Made by a program: the position numbers and the translations under genes
The notes under the pieces: generated by a model
Told to the model about the DNA's origin: nothing
Seen by the model: only the letters and a program-made list of their open reading frames with translations
Databases searched by the model: none
Assembly: GCF_050436995.1 (NCBI RefSeq)
Contig: NC_134773.1
Location: 4,952,194 to 5,016,193, forward strand
DNA length: 64,000 bases
Direction of reading: 5' to 3'
Source of the DNA: Anticarsia gemmatalis
Taxonomy: Eukaryota; Arthropoda; Insecta; Lepidoptera; Erebidae
In this document: positions 1 through 10,570 of the stretch, piece by piece
Position numbering within the stretch: position 1 is the first letter of the stretch
How the letters are laid out: each line of letters starts with the position of its first letter

Positions 1-115
1 TCTGAGCTTGTTCATGTAGCTATATAAGTATGTATTTACAAGTATATAAGTATGTTTAACAGTTATTTGGTTACAGTACAAGCTCTGCTTAGTTTGTAAT
101 CTAATCAACGGTTTT
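1..115 (+). repeat. tS3 SINE, partial (runs off window start)
   Basis: The 3' body of family tS3: tgagcttgttcatgtag, then alternating tataagtatgt blocks, then gtacaagctctgcttag. It forms a long inverted pair with the copy that follows. Confidence 0.7.
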
Positions 116-130
116 ACTAAAATATCATCG

Positions 131-366
131 GACAACTCACACATTGTCACTTGATTCCAAACTAAGCAGAGCTTGTACTGTAACCAAATAACTGATAAAC
201 ATACTTATATACTTGTAAATACATACTTATATAGATACATTAACAAGCTCAGAACAGATACTCGTGCTCATCACACAAATATTAGTCCCGGGTGTGATTG
301 GAACCACACGCGGCGGTATTATTGTGGCCAGGTGACCACGTTAACCACACAGACAAACATGCAGTT
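131..366 (-). repeat. tS3 SINE, near full length
   Basis: Read on the minus strand it starts with a tRNA-like head (gtgtggttaacgtggtcacc, then a B-box-like gtggttccaatcacacc). The tataagtatgt body and the gtacaagctctgcttag segment follow. This is the most complete tS3 copy near the window start. Confidence 0.7.
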
Positions 367-1099
367 AAAATATTGTCCTTATAAAAGGCGTATTTCTGCT
401 CACCCCACTTAGCCTAAGGCACCCTCTTCATAAAGCGTTTGAGACTAAATCACGCGGACAAATCCTTTGTACTATTACGCTTTATATTAAATGAGAACAA
501 GCAGAAAACTTTGTCTTTGACTATTGAAGAAGCTGTGTATTTTCAGTTTGATTGAGATTTGAGTTTATTTTGAATGTTCTTTGTTTAGTTTTTGTGTGTA
601 AATGGCTGAAATGGTTTTGATGAAATTTGGCAAATTGTTAGCATAATATATTAGTTGACACACATAGCTTTGCTCGCGTTTCTCCAATTTGAGCCTCTTA
701 GGGAAATATATTATTGAAAGAAAAAAATAAAATTAGATTATTTCTTTCGAAAATATATACATGTTTGAACCTGAGTCTTCATTGTCTTATTATTAGTTAA
801 AAAATATAGTTAATATTATATATTGAATATACATAAGTAATTTACCGGGCCGGGACTCGAACTTCGTCACTGAATATTCGTATTTTCATGGATTTTCCAA
901 TACCAGTATTCGATTGCACATCTAGAGGTCCCTGCTTCAATTCCCGGGTCAGAAATAAGGCTTTAGTAAATTATATTAGCCTGTTTGAATTTTCTTTGAA
1001 TCTTGTAATGGTAACGATGTATGTATTTCATAAATCTCTGCCCACACCTTTGTGTACAACAAGCGTGATATTATGTATGTATTCTCTTCTTTCTCTCTC
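367..1099. other. AT-rich stretch without recognised gene
   Basis: No supportable coding exon and no second copy of this sequence elsewhere in the window, apart from a GCAAATTGTTAG word near 630 that recurs near 5030 and 5170. The short ORF at 888-1112 lacks any coding signature. Confidence 0.4.
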
Positions 1100-1342
1100 A
1101 TCGTATGGTTAGTGGTCAACCTAGTGTCAAAGTTGTTCAAGGCGCCCGAAGGCATTTGACATGGCTAAACGACTGTTATCTTAATAGACAACAACCGGGA
1201 CTGACTTTTTACGTGCCCTCCGAAGCACGGAGACGCCCAGTTCAAATACCACTATGCGGTCACCCATCTATGGAATGACTGCGCCAAGGTTTGCTTAACC
1301 CACAGATCGTTTACCGAACGGTGAGCGCAACTGGCTATGGGT
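1100..1342 (-). repeat. 5S-A SINE
   Basis: It begins tcgtatggttagtggtcaac and ends gagcgcaactggctatggg on the plus strand. The reverse complement carries the 5S-like words GGTTAAGCAAAC and TGGGTGACCGC. Confidence 0.75.
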
Positions 1343-1868
1343 GTATTCTCTTAAAACGGGTGAAGTAGCATACAAAAGCTAGTTTTAAAAAACCACCCTT
1401 AAATAATTATTACCCTACGATTTACATAACCACGAAAGGCGACCGGAAATGCAAATTTTCTTTTTTATCTGTACCGGAAGTTCTTTGTTTAATTTAGGAA
1501 AAAGAGCCTTTTTATGAATATGTATGGTTTATTGCCTCGCTTCGTGTAGGGGGAGGTTCTCCCCCCCTTTGGTGAAAAACTGAGGTACTGCATCGTGGCT
1601 CTGTATGCGTATTATGTATTTCAGTTGACAACTAGTGTACGTCAAATTGATAGTCACTTTGTCCCAAGAAGAAAATATTTTATTGGTATTACAGAATATA
1701 TAATTCTCGTAATTTCATTGCTCATATACCACATCATCATTTTTTAATAGTTAATATAGTTTAGACACATTACAAATATCAACATTTTATATGTTTTTCC
1801 GATTTTCAGACACCGTAATTGGCTGCGCAAAATTTGACAACGACCCAGTCACTATTCAGTACATTGGA
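1343..1868. other. Unclassified intergenic stretch
   Basis: Low-complexity AT-rich DNA with a short C run near 1560. I see no gene, splice-bounded ORF or repeat family from the rest of the window. Confidence 0.4.
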
Positions 1869-2372
1869 AGAGCTCGTGGTTAAGTAACAACAGCCGTTAA
1901 ATCTCTGAGGTTAAGCTACGCTTGCCGAGGTTGTCCTGTGGGTGGATGACCATCTTATACATAAAGAGTTCCTCCGTATTTCGGAAGGCACGTTAAATTT
2001 TCAATTCACACTTTTTCAGTGGTTAACAGTAGTCAGAAGCTTGAAAGTCTGACAACCAGTCTTACTTAGTATCGTGTTATAACCCAGGTAACTGTGTTGT
2101 GACTTTCAAGCTTCTGACTACTGTTAACGACTGTCAAAGATCTTCGAAAATGACAGCCCACAATTTAACTTGCCTTCTGAAACACAGGGAAACTCAATAC
2201 GTATAAGACGGTCACCCATCCACAGGACAACCTCGGCAAGCGTAGCTCTTCCGGCACACTAAGGAACGTATAAAATGGTTACCCATCCACAGAACAACCT
2301 CGGCAAGCGTAGCTTACCTTTAAGATCGGCCAGCGCGGCTGTTGTTAACTAAGCCACGAGCTCCTCCACAAG
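1869..2372. repeat. Inverted pair of 5S-B SINEs (head-out palindrome)
   Basis: A plus copy (1869 to about 2102) begins gagctcgtgg and carries tctgaggttaagctacgc. A minus copy (about 2103 to 2372) ends in gccacgagctc. The copies join at the shared gaagcttgaaagtc and gactttcaagcttc words, so a transcript could fold into a hairpin of about 230 bp. The minus copy holds a local duplication of the cacccatccacag segment. Confidence 0.75.
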
Positions 2373-2591
2373 TTACAAGAACATTTGAATCAATCTAATA
2401 TATTTCGCGGTGAATAAGTTGTTTATACAGTGGACATATTGGCGGCACGTGTCATGACAAAGGAACTACTAATATGAACCCACCCTTAGATACAGATAAG
2501 TACAAAAGTGTACGGGAACAAAATAAATTTAGTAGTAGTACCCTTGTTCCCAAAATAATTCCTGGGGTAAAAGTGCGTATTTGTGCCTGTC

Positions 2592-2736
2592 CAACTATGT
2601 CGGAGTCAGCTTCCAGTCTCACCGGATGCAGCTGAATACCAGTATTGTACATGCAGCGACTGTCTATCGGACCTCCTCAACACAGTGACCTGGGTTATAA
2701 CACGATACTAAGTAACACTGCTTGTCAGACTGTTCT
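2592..2736 (-). repeat. 5S-B SINE, 3' half
   Basis: Contains the family 3' body (cagcttccagtctcaccgg, tgtacatgcagcgactgtc, gggttataacacgatac). The 5S-like head is missing. Confidence 0.75.
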
Positions 2737-2742
2737 TTGTTC

Positions 2743-2815
2743 TTGAAGCTAGAGAGATTTTATTACAAGTTCATACATACTTTAATGCGAAAAGACTTTT
2801 TCCCCGACCTAATAT
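2743..2815. mobile_element. MAR mariner-type MITE, right half only
   Basis: Only the right terminal inverted repeat arm remains, ending gactttttccccgaccta. The left arm is lost. Confidence 0.7.
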
Positions 2816-2955
2816 GTAAAAGCCTTACCTACAGACAAATGTTTTAGAATAACTTTCCTAACAATTTTGCTATCGATATTACTTTTATAAAAGGTAATCG
2901 GAACCCTACTGTTCATAGAGTGAGAGAAATGTAGACGCGTCTTGACAATCCATAC

Positions 2956-3216
2956 CAGCTGACCCGCGCAACTTCGCTTGCGTCACATAAGAGAGAATAG
3001 GTCAGAATTTTACCCGTTTTTGTTACATTTTTCAATGGTACTCTGCTTTTATGGGTCGTAGCGTGATGATATATAGCCTTTAGCCTTCCTCAATAAATGG
3101 GCTATCTAACACTGAAAGAATTTTTCAAATCGGACCAGTAGTTCCTGAGATTAGCGCGTTCAAACAAACTAACAAACAAACAAACAAACTCTTCAGCTTT
3201 ATAATATTAGTATATA
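2956..3216 (-). mobile_element. HEL-A Helitron-like element
   Basis: Starts cagctgacccgcgcaacttc and ends ctcttcagctttataatatt with an (aaac)n tract inside. The terminal C differs from the usual ctag end. Confidence 0.7.
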
Positions 3217-3274
3217 TGCGAAATTAACTCTGTCTGTCTGTCTGTTTGTTACTCAATCACGCCTAAACTACTGA

Positions 3275-3342
3275 ATCGCCGAGTGGTATAAGTTGATATA
3301 TCCCACGTATGTAGTTGCAGGATCAAACCCGAGGCAACACAC
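3275..3342 (+). repeat. tS1 SINE head fused to 5S-A
   Basis: The tRNA-like head (cgccgagtggtataag; B-box-like region caggatcaaacccgaggc) stops at caacaca and passes straight into the 5S-A sequence ctcaccggtcg. Confidence 0.65.
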
Positions 3343-3570
3343 TCACCGGTCGATAAACGATCAGTGGGTTAAGCAATCTTGGCGCGGACATTCCATAGAT
3401 GGGTGGCCGCATAGTGGTATTTGAACTGAGCGTCTCCGTGCTTCGGAGGGCACGTAACAAGTCGGTCCCGGTTGTTATCAATACGATAACATTCGTTAAG
3501 CCACGTCAAAGGCCTTCGGGCTTGAACAACTTTGACACTAGGTTGACCACTAACCATACGACAAATAAAT
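3340..3570 (+). repeat. 5S-A SINE
   Basis: Carries gtgggttaagcaat and agatgggtggccgc, then the family 3' end actttgacactaggttgacc, ending in an (atg)n tail. The first bases of the family head are replaced by tS1. Confidence 0.75.
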
Positions 3571-4013
3571 GATGATGATTCAAATAACTCAGGCAAAGCC
3601 GCGGGTTTTAAGCAAGAAAGTCAAGTCTACATTTAACAAAGTCTTTCCATATTTTTATGGGTATTTCCTCCCCATGTTCTGAAACTCAACGTATTAGGGT
3701 TTATTACTATGGGTTTCTCACCCCCGATCAATGGGGTGTTCGCGGAAAATTGCTATACATGTACCAAATCAATATGTTCAAGTTTTGGGGTAGTTTTTTT
3801 TTGTATAAATTGTAGTTTTGGTGGGTTTATTATGGGGTTGAAAAATACGTTTATTTTTAAACTAGTTCTCTTCAATATTTTCCGCGTGAAAACATTTTCC
3901 GAGGTTAATAATGTTTTTTGTGGCAATGTAGGTTATAAGATATATTGTGTGTACTAAATTTTTATCAGATTTTTTTAAGGAGTTTTAACAGTAATCCACA
4001 CTTAATATTATAA
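3571..4013. other. Unclassified stretch with an unsupported 82-codon ORF
   Basis: An open frame at 3709-3957 is rich in Phe, Val and Asn from AT-rich codons. It shows no domain, signal peptide or splice context. I read this as non-coding. Confidence 0.4.
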
Positions 4014-4288
4014 ACTAGCTGACCCGCGCAACTTTGCTTGCGGCACATAAGAGAGAATAGATCAAATTATTACCCGTTTTTGTAACATTTTTTACTGCTG
4101 CTCTGGTCCTATTGGTCGTAGCGTGAAGATATACAGCCTAAAGCCTTCCTCAATAAATGGGCTATCCAACACTGAAAGAATTTTTCAAATCGGATCAGTA
4201 GTTCCTGAGATTAGCGCGTTCAAACAAACAAACAAACAAACAAACAAACAAACAAACAAACTCTTCAGCTTTATAATATTAGTATAGA
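4014..4288 (-). mobile_element. HEL-A Helitron-like element with (AAAC)n
   Basis: Begins ctagctgacccgcgcaac and ends attagtatagat. The internal (aaac) microsatellite is expanded to about ten units, longer than in most copies here. Confidence 0.8.
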
Positions 4289-4477
4289 TGTGTAGCAATA
4301 AGTCTGTGTTCTTACAGTTAATCTACTTTACCAATTTTGTTGAGCTTTTGCATAAATATAGCTATAAATCTTAGGCCTAACTCAAGCAATGTCCTTTCCG
4401 AAAATCGACCCCCTAAAGGGTTGAAATAGGGGATAAAACATTCTAGACAAAAAATCTTTTTTTTCTCACATCTTATA

Positions 4478-4698
4478 TCCTACTGATATTATAAATGCTA
4501 AAGTTTATGATAATGTATGGATGGGTGTTTGTTACTCTTTCACGCAAATACTACTGAAACGATTACGACGAAATTTGGTATATAGGTAGATAAAGACCCA
4601 GAATAACACATAGGCTACTTTTTATCTCGGAGTTCCCGAGGGATCGGGATTTACACCGGAATGGTTTCCACGCGGATGAAGTCGCGGGTGGCCTCTAG
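4478..4698 (+). mobile_element. HEL-B Helitron-like element
   Basis: Family HEL-B: starts tcctactgatattataaatg, carries gttactctttcacgcaaa, and ends gaagtcgcgggtggcctctag. It lies 36 bp beyond the splice donor of the minus-strand leucine-rich-repeat exon. Confidence 0.75.
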
Positions 4699-4733
4699 TA
4701 TCTTATATATATTTATTATTCTTATATACTCAC

Positions 4734-4958
4734 AATCGATGCGAATCGGTCGGCAATCTCTTCGGAACGTGCAACAAGCCTCTATGCGCACAGTCGGCGG
4801 CAGACGATCGGCAACTACACGCCCACGGACAGTTCGCGCCGCGCGTAACGTGAGCTGCAAACAGCAGCAGAGCGCACGCTAGCGTCACACGTAGCGTATA
4901 CATCGCGGCAGACCGCGAGGCTAACTTTACGCGAATGTTGTTAGGTCATTGTTGTTAT
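4734..4958 (-). CDS. First coding exon of a secreted or membrane LRR protein
   Basis: On the minus strand a pyrimidine-rich acceptor (tttttcttttcag) is followed by a short 5' UTR, an ATG at 4903-4901, 56 codons plus two bases, and the donor GTGAGT at 4733. The predicted start MYTLRVTLACALLLFAA reads as a signal peptide. Residues 25-38 hold four cysteines spaced C-x3-C-x-C-x6-C, followed by a GLLHVP..LP.DSHR segment. That is the N-terminal cap (LRRNT) of extracellular leucine-rich-repeat proteins. The exon is much richer in G+C and CpG than its surroundings. The donor is phase 2, so the next exon should complete a Leu codon and enter the repeats, but I found no LRR exon in the 4.7 kb left in the window. 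The partner gene (Kekkon-, Slit- or Trk-like) cannot be named from the cap. A tiny upstream ATG (two codons) sits in the 5' UTR. An alternative frame is open here but lacks the signal peptide and cap. Confidence 0.68.
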
Positions 4959-5711
4959 CTGAAAAGAAAAACTAATATTAGGAAAGATATTTGTTAAAAT
5001 TTGTGGCAAACTATTTGCGGCAAATTGTTAGCTGGCGAACAGAATAAGGCAGACTATTTAAAAGTAATTTATTTAAGAACCTATTAGTCGCAGATTGTTT
5101 GCTAGCTAACTGTATGTGACGGTTTAACTAAGTATTTTACTCTAAAAATGTTCCTAGCTGTCTATTTTTAGCAAATTGTTAGTATACAAATTGTGTGTAG
5201 CAAAAGTGATACATCTGTAACCATAACTTAGCGCTTTTCAGCGCACGTTGAGTACTGAAAAACTGTGTAACACTAAAATCATGCAAATGTTTTAAAACGC
5301 TTAAACTTAAGTATAAAATAATCAATTGACAGCAAAAACATCAATCCTACTAAATTAGGTCGAGCCGTTACCTAGATAACTAACAAACATACAAACTAAC
5401 ACCATATTTTATTTCCATACATACTAACGCCACGCCTACAAAATCCCATAAAAATTCCCATAAAAATATTTCATCACTCAGGCACCGAACCCCGGCCCTC
5501 AACGGGCCGATTAAACAGCAATAAAGCACAATAGCTCTTTACACCGGTTGACTGAACCGAGAATCGAAGTTGCACTCTTTTGTAAATAATTGTTCTTTTG
5601 TCTTAACACATTTATAGTGTGAATTATTCTTTTGAAATAGTTTTTTTTGAACACCCTTTTTGATGTATAGGGTGTTGCTTTTTTATTTTATATTAAAAAA
5701 ATAATTAAAAT
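4959..5711. other. Upstream or intronic stretch next to the LRR exon
   Basis: The word GCAAATTGTTAG and close variants recur at about 5029, 5090 and 5168. A tRNA-like fragment (gcaccgaaccccggccctc) lies near 5481. No coding exon seen. Confidence 0.35.
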
Positions 5712-5931
5712 ATTAGGTCGAGGAAAAAGTCTTTTCGCATTATAGTATGTATGAACTTGTAATAAAATCTCTTTGGCTTAAATAATCACAAATGAGTACA
5801 CGGTTCATTAGGTTTCTTTCAGTGAGCTCGCGAGGTGCGCAAATATCGAGCTTTTTTTGTGTAGAGAAAAGATTTTATTACAAGTTCATACATACTATTT
5901 ATAATGCGAAAAACCTTTTTCCCCGACCTAT
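5712..5931. mobile_element. MAR mariner-type MITE
   Basis: Arms of roughly 55 bp: ttaggtcgaggaaaaagtc on the left and ctttttccccgacctaa on the right, with a non-repeated middle (gagtacacggttcattagg). Flanked by TA. The right arm has a small insertion (catactatttataatgcg). Confidence 0.8.
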
Positions 5932-6127
5932 TAAATAGATTTGGCTTGTGACTACGCTCATTTTGTATATAAGAGCCTATTTATGTATCCGATGTATTTA
6001 TCTATCAGTAGACCAAAGTTTTATCCAAATCGGTTTATTCGTTTAAGCTTAAAAGACGGATAATCAAGTTGTCTCTCGCATTTATTTATAACGTAGTTAG
6101 TATAGTGGGCTCTAGGAATAAACCATT

Positions 6128-6172
6128 CCATATTACGGAAAGAGACCCTTGCCCAGCAGTGGGATAGTAATA
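6128..6172 (+). repeat. tS1 SINE, 3' tail only
   Basis: Only gacccttgcccagcagtggg and the flanking tail survive. Confidence 0.5.
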
Positions 6173-6555
6173 GATTTTTAATATCACTACATAGTTTAAA
6201 GCAAAGTCTGTCGCGTCTGTCTCTATGTCTGTATGTATGCTTATATCTTAAAAACTACACAACGAATTTTGATGCGGTTTTTTTAATAGATACTGTAATT
6301 GAAGGGGAAGGTTTATGTGTTAAAGTGATGTTGTTTAAACCGGGCAAACCGGGGCGGGCCGTTAGTTATTAATAAGTATGGAATAACATCATGCATGTTT
6401 TACCAAAAGGTATAGGTAGAAGTGTATAAAATACAATCAAGTTTGCATACCTTCAAGAACTGTTAAACAACTCTCAGACATGCAAGGTTTCCCTTCACTA
6501 TAATAATTTATTTCTGTTATTAATGATTTCGAAAAGTCATTAGTGTTTAGTGTGA

Positions 6556-6771
6556 AGAGCTCGTGGCTTAGTTAACAACAGCCGCGCGGATCGATCTTTG
6601 AGGTTAAACTACGCTTGCTGAAGTTTTTATGAGGATGGGTGACCGTCTTATGCATATCAGTACCCCCGTGTTTCGAATGGCACGTTAAATAGTGGATCAT
6701 TTTCAAAGATTCTTGACAGTTGTTAACAGTTGTCAGAAGCTTGAAAGTCTGACAAGCAGTGTTACTTATAC
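6556..6771 (+). repeat. 5S-B SINE, 5' portion
   Basis: Has the 5S-like head (tttgaggttaaactacgc, aggatgggtgaccg) and stops after gcagtgttactta, before the gggttataac block. Confidence 0.75.
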
Positions 6772-7152
6772 TCTTTAAAATATAGCTTGATTAAAATGAC
6801 AGTTTAAGCAAAACAGGGAACACAACTTTGTAGTGACGTCTAACGAGTATTACAAATTGAAACACGAAAAATCTGTCTTGTCTAGCATTATAACTATTTT
6901 TTAAATACAGATCCTCAATAAGAAATCAGAATAATTCAATATAATCAGCCTTAAAACTAAAAATCAGTACTATTTTCTTTAGTCTTAAAAATAAACCTAA
7001 TAATTTTCAACCTCTCTACAAGGCTACGTCATGTTGCAAAAAATTTAGTGAGGAGACACAATAGATAAGAGTAAATCATCTGATTAATCGTTAATCGCGA
7101 AGTACACTTTGATACTATTCGTGACCAAGAATTAATAATTAATCTCCAAGAT

Positions 7153-7261
7153 TGTTCCAGCGATTCTGATGACAGCGATGAGGATGATACTGATTTAGGA
7201 TGCGCACCATTAACTGCGCATCCCATATTACTATCATCCTCATCCCTATCATCAGAATTGC
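7153..7261. repeat. Imperfect inverted repeat with acidic coding-like left arm
   Basis: Arms of about 45 bp meet at the palindromic pair ggatgcgc...gcgcatcc (near 7197-7226). The left arm can be read as a Ser/Asp/Glu-rich stretch (about SSDSDDSDEDDTD). It is closed upstream by a stop, so it is at best a relic. Confidence 0.5.
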
Positions 7262-7567
7262 ACCATTAACTGAATAAATTAATTTTATTTAACTGTTTTC
7301 ATTGTTTTATTTAATTGATCCTAATTAATACTTAACTAGGAGAGGTCTCCGTGCGGTGTTAAAAGTAGGGCTGGTCGTCCTATACGAATTTGCTTAAACA
7401 ATAAGATTCACAACAACAATTCGTAAAAAGCTAATTCAAAAATAATTGAATCGAATATAATTATTTTAGATTCGATTTTTTCGCTATCGATTTTGATCAA
7501 TAGTTCTACAACCCTAGTCAAAACAGTTTGACATCTGTCATTCTAATCAAGCTATATTTTAAAGACT
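7262..7567. other. AT-rich stretch, possible short-TIR MITE
   Basis: A segment from about 7366 (tagggctgg) to 7515 (caaccctag) has weakly inverted ends and an AT-rich core. Assignment to a family is uncertain. Confidence 0.25.
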
Positions 7568-7880
7568 ATAGTATCGTGTTATAACCCAGGTAACTGTGTT
7601 GTGGAGGTCCGATAGACAGTCGCTGCATGTACAATACTGGTATTCAGCTGCATCCGGTGAGACTGGAAACCGAACCAACATAGTTAAATAATCGTCCCGG
7701 GTGTGATTGGAACCACACGCGGCGCTACGGTTAATGCGTCGAGGTGACCACGTTAACCACACAGACAAACGTGCAGTTATATATCAGCTTAGCCATTCTT
7801 CCAACTATGTTGTAGTCAGCTTCCAGTCTCACCGGATGCAGCTGAATACCAGTATTGTACATGCAGCGACTGTCCATCGA
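7568..7880. repeat. 5S-B 3' halves in inverted order around a tS3 head
   Basis: A plus 5S-B 3' body (7568-7687) and a minus one (about 7790-7880) flank a minus-strand tS3 head (7693-7782; ccgggtgtgattggaacc). The copies face each other, so a transcript could fold back. Confidence 0.65.
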
Positions 7881-8140
7881 AACTTGAAATAATTTTGTTT
7901 CAACCGGGAACTTTATAAAGCAGTAACAGTCAACTTCTGCGCTATAGAGTCACTTATAAAACACATCCTGTATAAACCTTTTATATAAAATCAATTATTT
8001 TACAAAATGCACTCAAAGAATCAACCATGTGTGAAATTGTATGCTTACGTCACTATTTTAGTGGTTTATTAACATCTGTTGAACATAAAGTCCCTGGGGA
8101 CTTCAGTCCACACAAGTTTTTAAAGTCCCTTAAATAGTCC

Positions 8141-8277
8141 CGCTCACCGTGTGGTAAACGCTCAGTGTGTTAACTTGTACATTACATAGATGTACGTGCA
8201 GTGATATTTGAGCTGAGCGTCTCCGTGCTTCGAGCACGTTACGAGTCTAACTTGTTAACATAACATGAGTTCAGTTA
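8141..8277 (+). repeat. 5S-C SINE
   Basis: Derived 5S family: gctcaccgtgtggtaaacg, then catagatgtacgtgcagtg, then gtctccgtgcttcgagcacg. The promoter-like words of 5S-A are eroded. Confidence 0.7.
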
Positions 8278-8523
8278 AATGCCAATGGTATAAGCTGATG
8301 CTGTCGGCAGAGTATCTTACTTCTTACCGCGAAGTCTCAGGTTTGGTTTCCTAGTTCGGGCAAAGTAGTATTAGTCTTTTTCTAAATTATACAGGCGTGG
8401 TATTGTATTATACATAATTTGTGAAAATTTCAGCTTCCTAGCTATTACGGTTTATAAGGTATAGCCTGGTGATAGACGGACAGACAGTGGAGGCTTAGTA
8501 ATCTATACCTACTAATATTATAA

Positions 8524-8765
8524 TCTATACTAATATTATAAAGCTGAAGAGTTTGTTTGTTTGAACGCGCTAATCTCAGGAAATCCTGGCCCGATTTAAA
8601 AAATCGTTTAGTGCTAGATAGCCCATTTATCGAGGAAGGCTATAGGCTATATATCATCACGCTACGACTAATAGGAGCAGAGTACCAGTAAAAAAAGTTA
8701 CAAAAAAGGAAAAATTTTGACTCATTCTCTAATGTGAAACAAGCGAAGTTGCGCGAGTCAGCAAG
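8524..8765 (+). mobile_element. HEL-A Helitron-like element
   Basis: Starts tctatactaatattataaag. The usual 3' end ctag is changed to gcaag, so this copy has a damaged terminus. Confidence 0.75.
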
Positions 8766-9209
8766 TAATAGTATATTATAATACAAGAAAAAAGTATATT
8801 ATGGTTCCGTTTATAGCCCTTGGGTACGGAACCATAAAAGCAGAAAAATAAATATTAAAGGGCTAATACAACAAACGTTTTTTTCCCCATTTTTTCATAA
8901 TTCTTTCACAGTCTGAAACAGTAGTACCAATTTGTAAGAAACTCCAAGTGAATTCAATGAGTAAGGTCGCGCCGGATCAATTGCCAGCATTGGAATTGAA
9001 TTTATGGGTTCGACGCCCGGGTGGGTACATTGTTCGTAGAGTAATTGCTTTAGTATTTTATAAGCTTCAAGCTACCTTTATGGTATAATCAGAGTTGTAT
9101 GGTTACAGTCGTTAACTGCTATGGTGGTCTGCAATGTGTGTAATTTGTTGAAATATTCTTAGTAGCAAATCGAAGTTCGTTTTCGAAGCCATTTCTGTAA
9201 TATGAATAA

Positions 9210-9443
9210 CTAGCTGACCCGCGGGACTTTGCTTGCGTCACATAAGAGAGAATGGGTCATATTTTTCCCCGTTTTAGTAACATTTTTTACTGGTACTCTG
9301 CTCCTGTTGGTCGTAGCGTGATGTTATATAGCCTTATAAATAGGCTATCCAACAGTAAAATAATTTTTCAATTCGCACAAGTAGTTCCTAAAATTAGCGA
9401 GCTCAAACAAACAAACTCTTCAGCTTTATAATACTAGCATAGA
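9210..9443 (-). mobile_element. HEL-A Helitron-like element
   Basis: Begins ctagctgacccgcgggac and ends ctagcatagat. It has a small internal deletion (the ccttcctcgat segment is missing). Confidence 0.75.
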
Positions 9444-9494
9444 TAATTACTTGAAGCGAAATACGGGGATCGCGGTGAAGAAAAAATTTGCATG

Positions 9495-9640
9495 TTCAAA
9501 AGTTGTTTAACACATTTCTTGAGGGCATGCAATGTCCTCAACCCGCACTTGGTCAGCGTGGTGGACTCAAGGCCTAACCCCTCCCTCATTACGAGAGGAG
9601 ACCCACGCCCAGCAGTTGGACATAAACGGGTTAAATTTAT
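9495..9640 (+). repeat. tS1 SINE, 3' half
   Basis: Carries cgcacttggtcagcgtggtgg, ccctccctcattacgagagg and a ggttaaattta tail. The tRNA-like head is absent. Confidence 0.7.
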
Positions 9641-10052
9641 TACATTTTTGATTATTCATTTTGAAAGAAGGTCAGAACCCGAGATTAACCGAGTTACAGG
9701 TACATTACAATATAAATTAATTATAGAACATTGTAAGATAACAAACATTCACATTATGCTAGGGGTTGCGATTGAATGAAGGTAATGCTCACTGGCTGTT
9801 AGGAGAGTTGGTACCTTGTCATTAAATAAATCAAGCTTGTCATCAGATAAAAATAATATTATTAATAAGTGTTATTTTAGATCACAGGCTAGACCACAGA
9901 GGCATTATACAGACAAAACCAGGGCACAAACATATAATATACAAGTTAATATTAAGATGCGCAAGCGCCTATAATAACAGTCGTAATGATAAAAAACACC
10001 ACGCTCAAGATATGAGCGCTAGGGTTGGCACGTTCATAAAAAAATATTTTTT

Positions 10053-10235
10053 ATTCCAATCACACCCGGGACTAATATTTGTGTGATGAGCACGAGTATC
10101 TGTTCTGAGCTTGTTGATGTACCTATACAAGTATGTATTTACAATTATATAAGTATGTTTATCAGTTATTTACAGTACAAGCTCTGCTTAGTTTGTAATC
10201 AGATGACCGTGTGAGTTGTACAATTATATTTACAT
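10053..10235 (+). repeat. tS3 SINE
   Basis: From ccaatcacacccgggac to gaccgtgtgagttgtac. The A-box part of the head is missing. Confidence 0.7.
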
Positions 10236-10298
10236 TATTTATGTTTTCATCATCATCACAGTTTTACAATAAAATTACAATGCCTATAATTGACATAC

Positions 10299-10385
10299 AT
10301 AATATCACGCCTATTATACCCAAAAGTGAAGGCTAGTATATGAAATACACCAGTGTTTAGTTTATAACATTGTAAATCCCTTGTA
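10299..10385 (+). repeat. R6 interspersed repeat
   Basis: Shared unit: taatatcacgcctattatacc, then gtgaaggctagtatatgaaa and a caccagtgttta segment. It recurs near 18.1, 19.1, 40.6 and 56.9 kb. Confidence 0.5.
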
Positions 10386-10396
10386 ATCTTCAATGT

Positions 10397-10570
10397 ATAT
10401 AAATTTCTTCCGTTACTGAGTGACTGATGTACAACGCACAGTGGAAACTACTGAGCGTACAAACTTAACATTTGCTATGAACATTCCTTAGTAAGTGTAG
10501 AGGAGCACTAAGAGAGGATTTTTGGACATTCCGACTCGAAGAAGATGAAATCCCACGCGGGCAAATCTAG
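10397..10570 (+). mobile_element. HEL-F Helitron-like element
   Basis: Family HEL-F: ttccgttactgagtgactg, then tgctatgaacattccttag, ending cacgcgggcaaatctag. The ctag end suggests Helitron-type termini. Confidence 0.6.

Noticed and set aside
3709..3957. 82-codon ORF as a gene
   Set aside because: Low-complexity AT-driven composition, no domain, no splice or promoter context.
4651..4860. Alternative minus-strand ORF over the LRR exon
   Set aside because: A different frame with an Arg-rich, pattern-free translation. The frame with signal peptide and cysteine cap fits the splice sites.
4661..4882. Plus-strand ORF over the LRR exon
   Set aside because: Antisense shadow of the CpG-rich exon.
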